The notes under the pieces are model-generated. The model was not told where the DNA came from, ran no database searches, and saw nothing but the letters and a program-made list of their open reading frames with translations. From Rhizobiales bacterium 62-17 (GTDB lineage Bacteria > Pseudomonadota > Alphaproteobacteria > Rhizobiales > Beijerinckiaceae), in assembly GCA_001898965.1 (NCBI GenBank), contig MKVW01000005.1, positions 239,224 to 303,223 on the forward strand: a stretch of DNA of 64,000 nt, read 5' to 3'. Below are positions 26,899-36,034 of the stretch, piece by piece. A program made the position numbers and the translations under genes. Position 1 is the stretch's first letter; each line of letters starts with the position of its first letter.

Positions 26899-27909
26899 AT
26901 GGCCGTCAGGGAAAGCATAAGTATGGGACCGCCTGTTTCCTGGCTTCGCGGCGTCGACAAGGTCGCGGCGCTGTTGCTGACGATGAACAAGTCCGATGCT
27001 GGCCGTCTGTTGAAGCACTTCAATCCGCAGGAACTGAAGGACATTACGCGATCCATCGCCAATCTTCGCGAAATTTCGCCGGATGTCGTGCAGCGTCTGG
27101 TTGACGAATTCGCCGCTGATTTTTCGTCGGGCACCAATCTTGTCGGATCGACCGGCGATGCCGAAAAGCTGCTGGCGGAAGCGCTGCCGGCGGAGCAGGT
27201 TTCCGAGCTGATGTCGGACGTTTTGGGCAGTTCGAATCAAAGCCTGTGGGACCAGATTTCCCGCGTGGCGGAAGATGATCTGGCGAATTATCTGGCGGGC
27301 GAGCATCCGCAAACCGCGGCCTTGGTGCTCTCGAAGATCAGTCCGATGGCGGCCGCCGGCGTGTTACGCCAGTTGCCGGAGAGTTTGCGCAACGACGTGT
27401 CGTTCCGGATGCTGGAGATCCAGCCGGTTTCGGATGCGTCGCTGCGCTTGATCGGTCTGGGGCTGCAACAGGATTTGCTGTCGGGCACGCCCGGCAAAAG
27501 CGCGGGAAAAGCAAATACACAATTCGCCGACATCATGAACCGTCTGGAGCGCGACCAGATGGAAGGCATTTTGCAGACGATCGCCGAATCGCGACCGGAG
27601 CAGGCGCAAGCCATTCGCAATCAATTGTTCTCATTCGAGGACGTGACGAAACTGTCGACCAAGGCGCGTTTGATCCTGTTCGAAAAGGTTCCGGTCGAGA
27701 CGGTGATCCTGGCCCTGAACGATACGGAAGCATCCTTCAAGGAACTCGTCCTCTCGTCTCTGTCGTCGCGCGCCAAGCGCATGGTGGAACAGGAATTGGC
27801 GAGCGCCCAGGGCGTCTCCAAGAAGGACATCGCTCAAGCGCGGCGCAAGATCGCCGAGACGGTCCTGGCTTTGGCGGAGCGCAACGAGCTCGAAATTCAC
27901 AGCGAATAG
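26899..27909 (+). CDS. fliG: Flagellar motor switch protein FliG
   Basis: FliG (336 residues) links the MS ring to the C ring and meets MotA for torque. Middle and C-terminal ARM-like domains are recognisable: EHPQTAALVLSKISPMAAAG at about 135-154 and SLSSRAKRMVEQELASAQGV near residue 290, the latter just downstream of the charged torque helix. Length is normal for the family. Eighteen bases separate it from fliN. flhB follows after 42 bases. Confidence 0.95.
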   Translation: MAVRESISMGPPVSWLRGVDKVAALLLTMNKSDAGRLLKHFNPQELKDITRSIANLREISPDVVQRLVDEFAADFSSGTNLVGSTGDAEKLLAEALPAEQVSELMSDVLGSSNQSLWDQISRVAEDDLANYLAGEHPQTAALVLSKISPMAAAGVLRQLPESLRNDVSFRMLEIQPVSDASLRLIGLGLQQDLLSGTPGKSAGKANTQFADIMNRLERDQMEGILQTIAESRPEQAQAIRNQLFSFEDVTKLSTKARLILFEKVPVETVILALNDTEASFKELVLSSLSSRAKRMVEQELASAQGVSKKDIAQARRKIAETVLALAERNELEIHSE

Positions 27910-27951
27910 GCGGGCCTTCCGCCGGACATGCACTTTTAGGAATAGACGGTC

Positions 27952-29067
27952 ATGTCCGAACAGCCGGATGCCGATTCAAAAACAGAAGACGCAACCGAAA
28001 AGAAAATTCAGGACACGATCGAGAAAGGCAAGACGCCATTCTCCAAGGAGGCGGGGGTCTTCGCCTCTCTTTGTGGTATTCTCGTCGTCAGTGCTTTTCT
28101 GGCGGTACCTGGTGCGCGGGCGTTGTCGCAAACGCTGGCCCAGATGATGGATAGTCCGGACGAATGGACCATCCGTAACGGTCTCGATGTTTTTCAGGTT
28201 CTGGCGCCCATCGGCTTGCAGTCGGCGGTTTTCGTTCTCCCCGTCGTTGGCATCTTTCTGCTGTTTGGCGTCGCCTCTTCGGTGGCGCAGAACATGCCGA
28301 AAGTGTCTTTCGAGCGAATCGCGCCTGAACTTTCTCGCATTTCGCCGCAAGCCGGCTTCAAACGCCTCTTCGGGCTTTCGGGATTGGTCGAATTTGGAAA
28401 GTCGATCGCCAAGCTCCTGGCGGTGGGTTGCGTCGCGGTGATCGTTTTAAAATCCGAAACGGGGATGTTCATCGATTCCGTTTTCGTCGATCCCGGTTCC
28501 ATTCCAACACGCACGCTGACCATTGCCATCAAACTGATTTCCGCCTTGACGATCGGAGTTGGCGTGATCGTCGCGGCGGATCTGCTTTGGGTCAGGTTCA
28601 AATGGTACCGCGATCTCAGGATGAGCCGCCAGGAAATCAAGGACGAGATGAAGGAATCCGAAGGGGATCCGATCGTCAAATCCCGTCTACGGTCGCTGGC
28701 GATTTCGCGTGCGCGCAAACGCATGATCGCGGCGGTTCCACGCGCCACGATCGTGATCGCCAATCCGACGCATTATGCGATCGCATTGCGTTACGTCAGC
28801 GGCGAGAGTGCCGCGCCTCTCGTCCTGGCCAAGGGAAAGGATCTCATCGCGCTCAAAATCAGAGAAATTGCCGAAAAGAATGGCGTTCCCGTCGTCGAAG
28901 ACAAGGCTCTGGCAAGGTCCATGTTCGACGCTGTCACGGTTGATCAATTGATTCCTGCCGCCTTCTACAGGGCCGTGGCCGGACTGATTCATATTCTACG
29001 AACTGAAGGCCAGGAAGGTCTCAGAAGGCGAAAGGCGGACGACATTGCTCCCTTCCCAGAAAGCTGA
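27952..29067 (+). CDS. flhB: Flagellar export switch protein FlhB
   Basis: FlhB (371 residues) sets export specificity from hook to filament. It has four transmembrane helices (about 35-55, 85-110, 150-167, 190-212) and the cytoplasmic domain with the self-cleaving NPTH motif at residues 271-274. FliK (6568) is its partner in hook-length control. The C-terminal tail is Arg/Lys rich. The downstream unknown gene begins 23 bases before the flhB stop, so coupled translation is likely. Confidence 0.96.
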   Translation: MSEQPDADSKTEDATEKKIQDTIEKGKTPFSKEAGVFASLCGILVVSAFLAVPGARALSQTLAQMMDSPDEWTIRNGLDVFQVLAPIGLQSAVFVLPVVGIFLLFGVASSVAQNMPKVSFERIAPELSRISPQAGFKRLFGLSGLVEFGKSIAKLLAVGCVAVIVLKSETGMFIDSVFVDPGSIPTRTLTIAIKLISALTIGVGVIVAADLLWVRFKWYRDLRMSRQEIKDEMKESEGDPIVKSRLRSLAISRARKRMIAAVPRATIVIANPTHYAIALRYVSGESAAPLVLAKGKDLIALKIREIAEKNGVPVVEDKALARSMFDAVTVDQLIPAAFYRAVAGLIHILRTEGQEGLRRRKADDIAPFPES

Positions 29068-29473
29068 GCTCTCATATTTCCATGAGAAAATTCTTGCGGA
29101 TGGAATCGTCGACGTCGCATCAGAACTGCGTATGGTCGATATCAGCGATTTTATTTACCATATTAAATCCGAGAATTACGCGAATGTCGGCGATCTCATC
29201 AACTCGTCGGCGGAGCTTTATTTCAAGCCGGGGACGATCACGTTCAATTGGAGCGCCACGCTGCGCGTCGACTGGAAGGCGCCGCCGGCGGTGGCTTTCG
29301 ACTTGGAATTCAAGAATGCCGGCGTGACCGCGCTCTTCAGTCTCGAATTGCAGAACGATCGCGCCAGCGTGGATATCCGCAGCATCACCTTCGAGAACCA
29401 GGAGTACGGATCGTTGCGAAATACCGAGATGTTTTACGACGCGATCCTCAGCGCCAAGCAAACGATCGGATAA
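29045..29473 (+). CDS. Unknown small protein overlapping flhB
   Basis: Not recognised. The 142-residue protein is soluble, without signal or membrane segment. It has a helical N-terminus (KAELSYFHEKILADGIVDVA) and a beta-rich C-terminal half (ITFNWSATLRVDWKAPPAVA, then FDLEFKNAGVTALFSLELQN). The start is uncertain: TTG 29045 has AAGGCGGA upstream and lies within flhB; TTG 29093 and ATG 29132 are later options. The overlap with flhB and the lack of another promoter place it in the motA-flhB operon. A similar protein in other rhizobial flagellar clusters is expected but could not be checked. Confidence 0.65.
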   Translation: MLPSQKAELSYFHEKILADGIVDVASELRMVDISDFIYHIKSENYANVGDLINSSAELYFKPGTITFNWSATLRVDWKAPPAVAFDLEFKNAGVTALFSLELQNDRASVDIRSITFENQEYGSLRNTEMFYDAILSAKQTIG

Positions 29474-29583
29474 ATGCGTCTCGCCGTGTTGATGCAAAGT
29501 CTGGCGGTGCCATAAGCGCTGCTCGGCTTTCTGCGCAATGGAATCGAGGCGGTCGTCTGAGGACCCGGTTCACGAAGAATTTC

Positions 29584-29813
29584 TTAAGACGTTTGAAACT
29601 TTTTGAACTTAGTTTGGCGCCACGACTTGCTGTTTCCAGCTCTGTTCTGGATCAAGCAGAGGCATGATGCCGCCAAGTCGTGCCGGTTTCAGTCCGGAAT
29701 CTTCCCTCATAGAGCGCTGTTTCAAGCCTTTCGGCTGCAACAACGGTTACGAGCTTTGCCGCGCGGTCTCGGCCGCCCGGAGGCTTTGCCGTGAGCCTGC
29801 GCGAGGGACATCA
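29584..29813 (+). promoter_or_regulatory. Second structured leader, paralogue of the flagellin leader
   Basis: The gap 29474-29893 (420 bases) holds this element and no other gene I can support. The shared order with the flagellin leader is TTAAGAC (29584-29590), stem strand CACGACTTG (29621-29629), hairpin CCAG/CTGG (29636-29639 and 29647-29650), conserved AGGCATGATGCCGCC (29660-29674), return strand CAAGTCGTG (29674-29682), and CCGG hairpin with a 7-base loop (29683-29697). AATCTTCCCTCAT follows (to 29710). The 10-mer AGGGACATCA (29804-29813) also occurs at the flagellin ribosome binding site (731-740). The long-range stem has a different sequence in each copy but still pairs. Confidence 0.65.
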
Positions 29814-29893
29814 CAAGATCCTTGGTCGTCGGCCGCGTTCAGTCGCGGATCGAACGGCGAACTTGCGACAAAAAGAAACATTGGGCGGTGGCA

Positions 29894-30349
29894 ATGGGCA
29901 TAAGTTGCAAGAACGTTCTTATCGGAGAAATGCTGCTGGGCGTCGGCTATCTGATTGGAACGGCGACCAGGCAGCCGACGGTCGTGGCGATCTCGGCGCC
30001 TACTCAGCTTCAGGAAGCGGCGGTCGATATGGCGAGCCGCGGCGGCTCGATGGCGCCCTGGCTTTTGTTCGCCTGTTCGGTGCTGGTTCTCGGACTGTGC
30101 ATGATCGGCCAGAAAAAAGAGAAACGTTCGGACCCTATTGTCGACGAAAGCCTGAGCACGGGCGTTGCCGACTGGGTGTCACGGAAACGGGAAGCGCCGG
30201 CTTGGACGACGGCTGTGGCGAGAATGGCCGGCGTTCCAGCCGAAATGCCAAAGAACGCGCTCGCCTACGAACATGCGCATTTGAATTTCGAAGATCGGGT
30301 GCAGGTGCTGGCGCGCCCGGCTCTCAAGGGCGATCGCATCATCACATAA
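29894..30349 (+). CDS. Unknown two-span membrane protein with flagellin-type leader
   Basis: Not recognised. The 151-residue protein (from ATG 29894) has a hydrophobic segment at about 8-24, a short loop, a second helix at about 54-72 (WLLFACSVLVLGLCMIG), then a charged cytosolic-looking tail of 80 residues. An in-frame TTG at 29822 would add 24 basic residues. The competing frame from 29791 is a low-complexity Arg/Gly product and is not favoured. The leader upstream resembles that of flagellin, so it may be expressed with late flagellar genes. Its role is unknown. Confidence 0.65.
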   Translation: MGISCKNVLIGEMLLGVGYLIGTATRQPTVVAISAPTQLQEAAVDMASRGGSMAPWLLFACSVLVLGLCMIGQKKEKRSDPIVDESLSTGVADWVSRKREAPAWTTAVARMAGVPAEMPKNALAYEHAHLNFEDRVQVLARPALKGDRIIT

Positions 30350-30414
30350 GTGCTTACGGGGGCGCTAAGCCAGAGCGCAGGGGCGGGAGCGAACGACGGT
30401 GCCTATAGCGTTTC

Positions 30415-30500
30415 TGCTTTTGATGGGATCATCAAAAGCAAAGAAGACGCGTCGAAACGGGAGACTTAAGCAAAATCACGTTTCTATCGAAACGTGATTT
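30415..30500. repeat. Pair of strong intergenic palindromes
   Basis: TGCTTTTGATG (30415-30425) pairs with CATCAAAAGCA (30430-30440), 11 bp with a GGAT loop. AAATCACGTTTC (30473-30484) pairs with GAAACGTGATTT (30489-30500), 12 bp with a TATC loop. They lie in a gap between convergent genes and look like the interspersed palindromic repeats common in Hyphomicrobiales genomes. They may also end transcription from both sides. Confidence 0.6.
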
Positions 30501-30528
30501 GCTCCAGGGCACCGTCGTTTTTCTTTTA

Positions 30529-31443
30529 TCAGCCGAGATTTTTCTTCAGGAATGCGATCGTGCGCTCCCATGACAATTCCGCCGCGGCCTTGTCGTAACG
30601 GGGCGTGGTGTCGTTGTGGAAGCCGTGATTGGCGTTGGGATAAATGAAGGCCTCGAAGGTCTTGTGATTGGCCTTCAACGCTGCTTCATAGGCCGGCAGG
30701 CCTTCGACGAGCCGCTTGTCGAGTTCGCCATGCTGGATGAGGAGCGGCGCCTTGATGCGTGGCACGTCTTCCGCTTTCGCCGCGACACCGTAATAAGGAA
30801 CGGCAGCAGCGAGATCAGGCAATAGCACGGCCATTTGATTGACGACGCTGCCGCCAAAGCAGAAGCCGATGGCGCCGATCTTGCCGTTGGTATCAGGATC
30901 TTTCTTCAGCCATTCGAAGGCGGCGACAAAATCCATCAGCAGCTTGCTGGCGTCGAGTTTGGCCTGCATTTCGCGGCCCTTGTCGTCATCGCCGGGATAG
31001 CCGCCGAGCGAGCTGAGCCCATCGGGTGCCAGAGCAATGAAACCGGCGACGGCGAGCCGTCGCGCCACATCCTCGATATAGGGATTGAGACCACGGTTCT
31101 CGTGCACCACGACGACCGCGCCATGCTTGCCACCGGCGGCAGGCTTGGCCAGGAGGGCTTTCGTCGGTCCGTTGCCCTTGGTGGATTCGTAAGTGATCGT
31201 CGTGGTCTTGATGCGGGGATCGTTTGGCTGCACCTGCTGGGCCAGGGCGTAATTCGGCATCAGCATGCTGACCAGGGCCGCCGCGCTCATGCCGCTGCCG
31301 GCGAACTTTCCTGCGCCAGCGAAAAACTGGCGGCGGTCGATCCGGCCATGACAATAATCGTCATAGAGATCGAGCAGGCGCTGATCGAAATCGGCGGCAC
31401 TTCTGCGAGAAGCCGCGCCTCGAAATTCCACTCCCATGGGCAC
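30529..31443 (-). CDS. Dienelactone hydrolase family protein, Tat-type signal
   Basis: The 304-residue alpha/beta hydrolase has the dienelactone hydrolase triad: Cys195 in GFCFGGS, Asp242 in HGELDKR, His273 in PNANHGFHND, with Glu115 in HENRGL. An N-terminal extension carries RRQFFAGAGKFAG and a hydrophobic stretch ending at ALAQ (about residue 69), consistent with a twin-arginine exported member. The true substrate is unknown; many exported homologues are not catechol-pathway enzymes. It stands alone, convergent with the flagellar cluster. ATG codons at 31443 and 31437 are both possible. Confidence 0.88.
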   Translation of the reverse strand: MPMGVEFRGAASRRSAADFDQRLLDLYDDYCHGRIDRRQFFAGAGKFAGSGMSAAALVSMLMPNYALAQQVQPNDPRIKTTTITYESTKGNGPTKALLAKPAAGGKHGAVVVVHENRGLNPYIEDVARRLAVAGFIALAPDGLSSLGGYPGDDDKGREMQAKLDASKLLMDFVAAFEWLKKDPDTNGKIGAIGFCFGGSVVNQMAVLLPDLAAAVPYYGVAAKAEDVPRIKAPLLIQHGELDKRLVEGLPAYEAALKANHKTFEAFIYPNANHGFHNDTTPRYDKAAAELSWERTIAFLKKNLG

Positions 31444-31640
31444 TCCCTTCCTTTCAAGTCCGTTGGCGAATACTTCTGTTCATCCGTTTTCAGATCATGG
31501 ATCGGTCCATCCAACGGGCGGGACTGTAGCAGCAATCGCGCACTGGTCTTGGTAAAAAAGACGCGAGAAACGGCGCGTCCGGCATAAGGCGTCGCCTTGG
31601 GAACCGCGCATACTGCCGGATGCAACCGTGCAATGATTGG

Positions 31641-32378
31641 TTATTGACCGCGCAGCCGTGTGCGAAGTTCGCGCGCATGGGCCATGACCGTGGCGGTCAG
31701 GCCGTTGACGTCGGCTTGTCCAAGCGTGACGACACCAAGGCTTGCTTCGAACTTGAACGATGGATCGTCGTGCAGGTGCAGTGGGCAGGCGACGCCGACC
31801 GCGCCGGTCTGCAGTTGTCCGCGCGTGATGCTGAAGCCATCGCTGCGAGCGGCGCGCACATCCGCTGGATCGGCGCGCCGTTCGGGACGACCGGATAGAA
31901 TGGCGATGCCGGCGGCGCCGCGCGTCAGGGAATGACGGCTGCCGATGCGATAGGCGACACGCAACAGCGTGTTCTTCGGCTCGGCTGACATGATGGCGAC
32001 GCATTCTTCGCCCTGAGGCACGGAGACATGTGCGGCGGCGCCGGTTTCGTCGGCCAATCGTTCGAGAAGGGGTTGCGCGGCATCGCGCAATTGCGGTTCG
32101 AAGCGCGACGACAGGGCGACGATACCGGCGCCGAGGCGTAATTGCCCCTTGGCGCCACGGATCACCAGGCCGTGGCCTTCGAGTGTCGCGACCAGGCGAT
32201 AGACGATGGTGCGATGGATGGCGAGACGCTCGGCCAATTCGGCGATGGACAGGCCTGCGTCCTGCTGGGCGATCATGGTCAGGGCTTGCAGGCCACGATC
32301 GAGGGTTTGCAATGTGGTCGACGCCATTGCGGGACCGGCATCGTCCTTTTCGCGTCCGGCGACTGGTTTCTCTGCCAC
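31641..32378 (-). CDS. IclR family transcriptional regulator
   Basis: The 245-residue protein has an N-terminal winged helix (about residues 20-75, with GLSIAELAERLAIHRTIVYR) and a C-terminal IclR effector domain (about 85-240). It is divergent from the tricarboxylate-type binding protein at 32611, so it probably controls that gene and itself. Two palindromes in the shared gap (32451-32464 and 32469-32485) are candidate sites. The ligand is unknown. The 197-base gap on its other side (31444-31640) shows nothing I can support. Confidence 0.88.
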   Translation of the reverse strand: MAEKPVAGREKDDAGPAMASTTLQTLDRGLQALTMIAQQDAGLSIAELAERLAIHRTIVYRLVATLEGHGLVIRGAKGQLRLGAGIVALSSRFEPQLRDAAQPLLERLADETGAAAHVSVPQGEECVAIMSAEPKNTLLRVAYRIGSRHSLTRGAAGIAILSGRPERRADPADVRAARSDGFSITRGQLQTGAVGVACPLHLHDDPSFKFEASLGVVTLGQADVNGLTATVMAHARELRTRLRGQ

Positions 32379-32450
32379 GTCCTGCTCCCACTTCTAATGG
32401 CTAAGACCGCCGGTTCTTGACTCAGGAATAGCCAGAATTTAGATTTTATA

Positions 32451-32485
32451 GCACATATTTGTGCGATAATCGATAATTTATCGAT
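32451..32485. promoter_or_regulatory. Palindromes between divergent iclR and tctC-like genes
   Basis: GCACA-TATT-TGTGC (32451-32464) and ATCGATAA-T-TTATCGAT (32469-32485, perfect 8-bp arms) lie in an AT-rich stretch between the two divergent starts. They are candidate operators for the IclR protein. Confidence 0.45.
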
Positions 32486-32610
32486 ATTGGAATGGTTGGG
32501 ACTGCCGCCGAATTGGTCATCCGAGTCGAATGTCGCGCTGGCCGCGTCGGCTTGTCTTCGCCAATCTCGGTTCGACAGGATGTCGATGATCGCGACTTGA
32601 GGAGGGGAAG

Positions 32611-33600
32611 ATGGAGGATATGAGGATCACGCGCCGTACCGCGCTGGCGGGGCTTGCCGCGACAGGCGTGCTGCCGGCTTCAAACGTCTGGGCGCAGCAA
32701 TATCCAACGCGGCCGATTAAATGGCTGGTCGGCTATCCAGCCGGCGGCGGCACCGATGTGCTGGCGCGCCTCCTCGGCGCGGCAATGGCACCGGCAATCG
32801 GCCAGCAGTTCGTGATCGAAAACCGTCCCGGCGCCGCGACCAATCTGGCGGCTGGCGAAGCGGCGCGGTCCGAGCCGGATGGCTATACGGTTTTCACCGG
32901 CGGCAACGAGACCCTCGTCTACAATCCGGCGCTCTATAAGAAATTGTCGGTCGATCTGGTCAATGATTTCCGCCCGGTCGGTTTGAGCGCGCGCTTCCAT
33001 CTGGTGCTGTCGGTCAAGAAGGATTCACCGATACAGACCGCGCGTGAGCTGATCGACAAAGCCAAGGCGGCGCCGAGCAAGGTCGATTATGGTTCTCCCG
33101 GGCTCGGTTCGCCGCATCATCTCGCCATGGAGCGGCTGATGCGCGAGACCGGCACGAAGATGACCCACGTGCCTTATCGCGGCATGGCGCCGATGATGAA
33201 CGACATGATGGCGGGCGTTCTGGAGGCGGGCATCGTCGATGTCGCCGCCGGCGGCAGCCAGTTGCAAGCCGGCACCATACGGCCGCTCGCGGTTTGTTCG
33301 GCGACACGGCTCAGCACATTGCCGAATGTGCCCACGGCACAGGAAGCGCTGGGGCTCAAAGGCTTCGAGGCCTATGCGTGGCAGGGCGTCGTCGTGCCGG
33401 TGAAGACGCCCGATGCGGTGGTCAATCGCTTGAGCGAGGCCCTCGCCACGGCTTTGAAGCAGGACACGGTGCGTGCGCGCATGGGCGAAATCGGCCTCGA
33501 TCCGCTGCCCGGCGGCCCGGCCGAGTTTCAAGCCTTGCTCAAATCCGAGCGCGATGTGTGGTGGCCGGTGATCAAGGAACTCGGTTTAACCTTGGAGTGA
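32611..33600 (+). CDS. Tripartite tricarboxylate transporter substrate-binding protein (TctC/Bug type)
   Basis: The 329-residue protein begins with a twin-arginine-like signal (RITRRTALAGLAATG, cleavage near WAQQ) and continues with the Bug family pattern: YPTRPIKWLVGYPAGGGTDV, then DYGSPGLGSPHHLAMERL and VPYRGMAPMMNDMMAG. Such periplasmic proteins bind organic acids for TctAB permeases, but no tctA or tctB gene is in the window, so it may serve a distant permease or act as a sensor. GGAGGGG sits 7 bases before ATG 32611; ATG 32620 is an alternative. A terminator follows directly. Confidence 0.92.
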   Translation: MEDMRITRRTALAGLAATGVLPASNVWAQQYPTRPIKWLVGYPAGGGTDVLARLLGAAMAPAIGQQFVIENRPGAATNLAAGEAARSEPDGYTVFTGGNETLVYNPALYKKLSVDLVNDFRPVGLSARFHLVLSVKKDSPIQTARELIDKAKAAPSKVDYGSPGLGSPHHLAMERLMRETGTKMTHVPYRGMAPMMNDMMAGVLEAGIVDVAAGGSQLQAGTIRPLAVCSATRLSTLPNVPTAQEALGLKGFEAYAWQGVVVPVKTPDAVVNRLSEALATALKQDTVRARMGEIGLDPLPGGPAEFQALLKSERDVWWPVIKELGLTLE

Positions 33601-33624
33601 TGGCTGGAGGCTAAGCGCCTTCGT

Positions 33625-33645
33625 CGAAATGCATCCATTTCGTTT

Positions 33646-33647
<2 letters not shown>
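33625..33647 (+). terminator. Rho-independent terminator
   Basis: CGAAATG (33625-33631) pairs with CATTTCG (33636-33642) around a CATC loop, followed by five T. It ends the transcript of the binding-protein gene 25 bases after the stop. Confidence 0.8.
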
Positions 33648-35167
<1,520 letters not shown>

Positions 35168-35168
35168 A

Positions 35169-35498
35169 TCAGCGGCAGTTGCGCGCCAGAACCATTTCGA
35201 TGTCGCCGAGCGAAGCGACCATCTGGCCGATATTCTCGTCGCGGTCGCGGCCGGTCATGCAGCGTTGCATGATCTTGGTCGCGGCCCGCATGTCCACGCG
35301 ATTCTGACGGAGCACGGTGCAGGCGGCCGTATAATCGTTCCGGCGCGGTGGCGATTTATAGGTGCGGGTATCGACCGCCTGGATCAACGCATTGGCTTGC
35401 GCGAGATCTGTTCGACACCGTGGCGTATCGACCGTGCCAGCCGATGCCGCGGTCGCGCTCGCCAGGCTCAAAGGCAGAGCGAGCGCGAAGCGTTTCAT
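35169..35498 (-). CDS. Small secreted protein of unknown function
   Basis: The 109-residue protein starts with a clear signal peptide (MKRFALALPLSLASATAASA, residues 1-20). The mature part has four Cys (in PRCRTD, TAACTV, MQRCMT and ARNCR), suggesting two disulfides in the periplasm. No family was recognised. It lies 5 bases downstream of the cytochrome c gene at 35504, on the same strand, so the two are probably cotranscribed as the end of the sox operon. It overlaps nothing, and ends against gdhA tail to tail. Confidence 0.75.
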   Translation of the reverse strand: MKRFALALPLSLASATAASAGTVDTPRCRTDLAQANALIQAVDTRTYKSPPRRNDYTAACTVLRQNRVDMRAATKIMQRCMTGRDRDENIGQMVASLGDIEMVLARNCR

Positions 35499-35503
35499 GT
35501 CGC

Positions 35504-35896
35504 TTACTGCGACTTGCCGTCGGCGGCGAACTTCTTGAGATAGGCGATCAGATTGTCGATCTGCGTCTCGTTCTTCAAGCCGGCATAGGCCATTTTCGTG
35601 CCGGGAATCTTGGCGCGCGGATTGGCGATATATTCCTTGAACACCGCCTCGTCCCAGGTGATGCCGGAATTCTTGTTGGCTTCCGAATAGCTGTAACCCT
35701 CGACCGAGCCGGCCTTGCGGCCGAACAGGCCGTTCAGTTCGGGGCCAACCAGGTTGCGGGCGTTCTCGCCGACCTGATGGCAGGGGCGGCATTGATTGTA
35801 GACGGTCTGGCCGGCGGCGGCGTCCTGGGCCTGAACGGCGGCGGGCGCGAGCGCAAACAGCATCGATGCGGCGACGGGCAACAGGTTCAGCTTCAT
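35504..35896 (-). CDS. Class I cytochrome c, periplasmic
   Basis: The 130-residue protein has a signal peptide (residues 1-24, ending VQAQ) and one haem site CRPCH at 36-40, with the axial Met at about 102 in GTKMAYAGL. The fold is that of small soluble cytochromes c of the c2/c550 group. As it is placed after soxF, it may accept electrons from SoxAX, SoxCD or SoxF and pass them to the respiratory chain. That link is inference. ATG 35896 is chosen for the signal peptide. Confidence 0.9.
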   Translation of the reverse strand: MKLNLLPVAASMLFALAPAAVQAQDAAAGQTVYNQCRPCHQVGENARNLVGPELNGLFGRKAGSVEGYSYSEANKNSGITWDEAVFKEYIANPRAKIPGTKMAYAGLKNETQIDNLIAYLKKFAADGKSQ

Positions 35897-36034
35897 GTCG
35901 TGATTTCCGTTAAACAAGGCGGCGCGGGGAGTGCCGCCAATTTCCTCGGTCTCTTATTATGAGACTAATTAGAGCAGGATTCTTGCAAAAAAGCGGCATC
36001 CACTTTGTCGCATCCGCTCACAAACAGCTTACTT

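Noticed and set aside
29791..30408. 205-codon frame overlapping the unknown membrane gene at 29894
   Set aside because: The product is Arg/Gly-rich without structure, while the other frame encodes two clear transmembrane helices.
35499..35792. Extended start for the small secreted protein through the cytochrome gene
   Set aside because: The extension reads antisense-like sequence in the cytochrome c coding region; the signal peptide marks ATG 35498.
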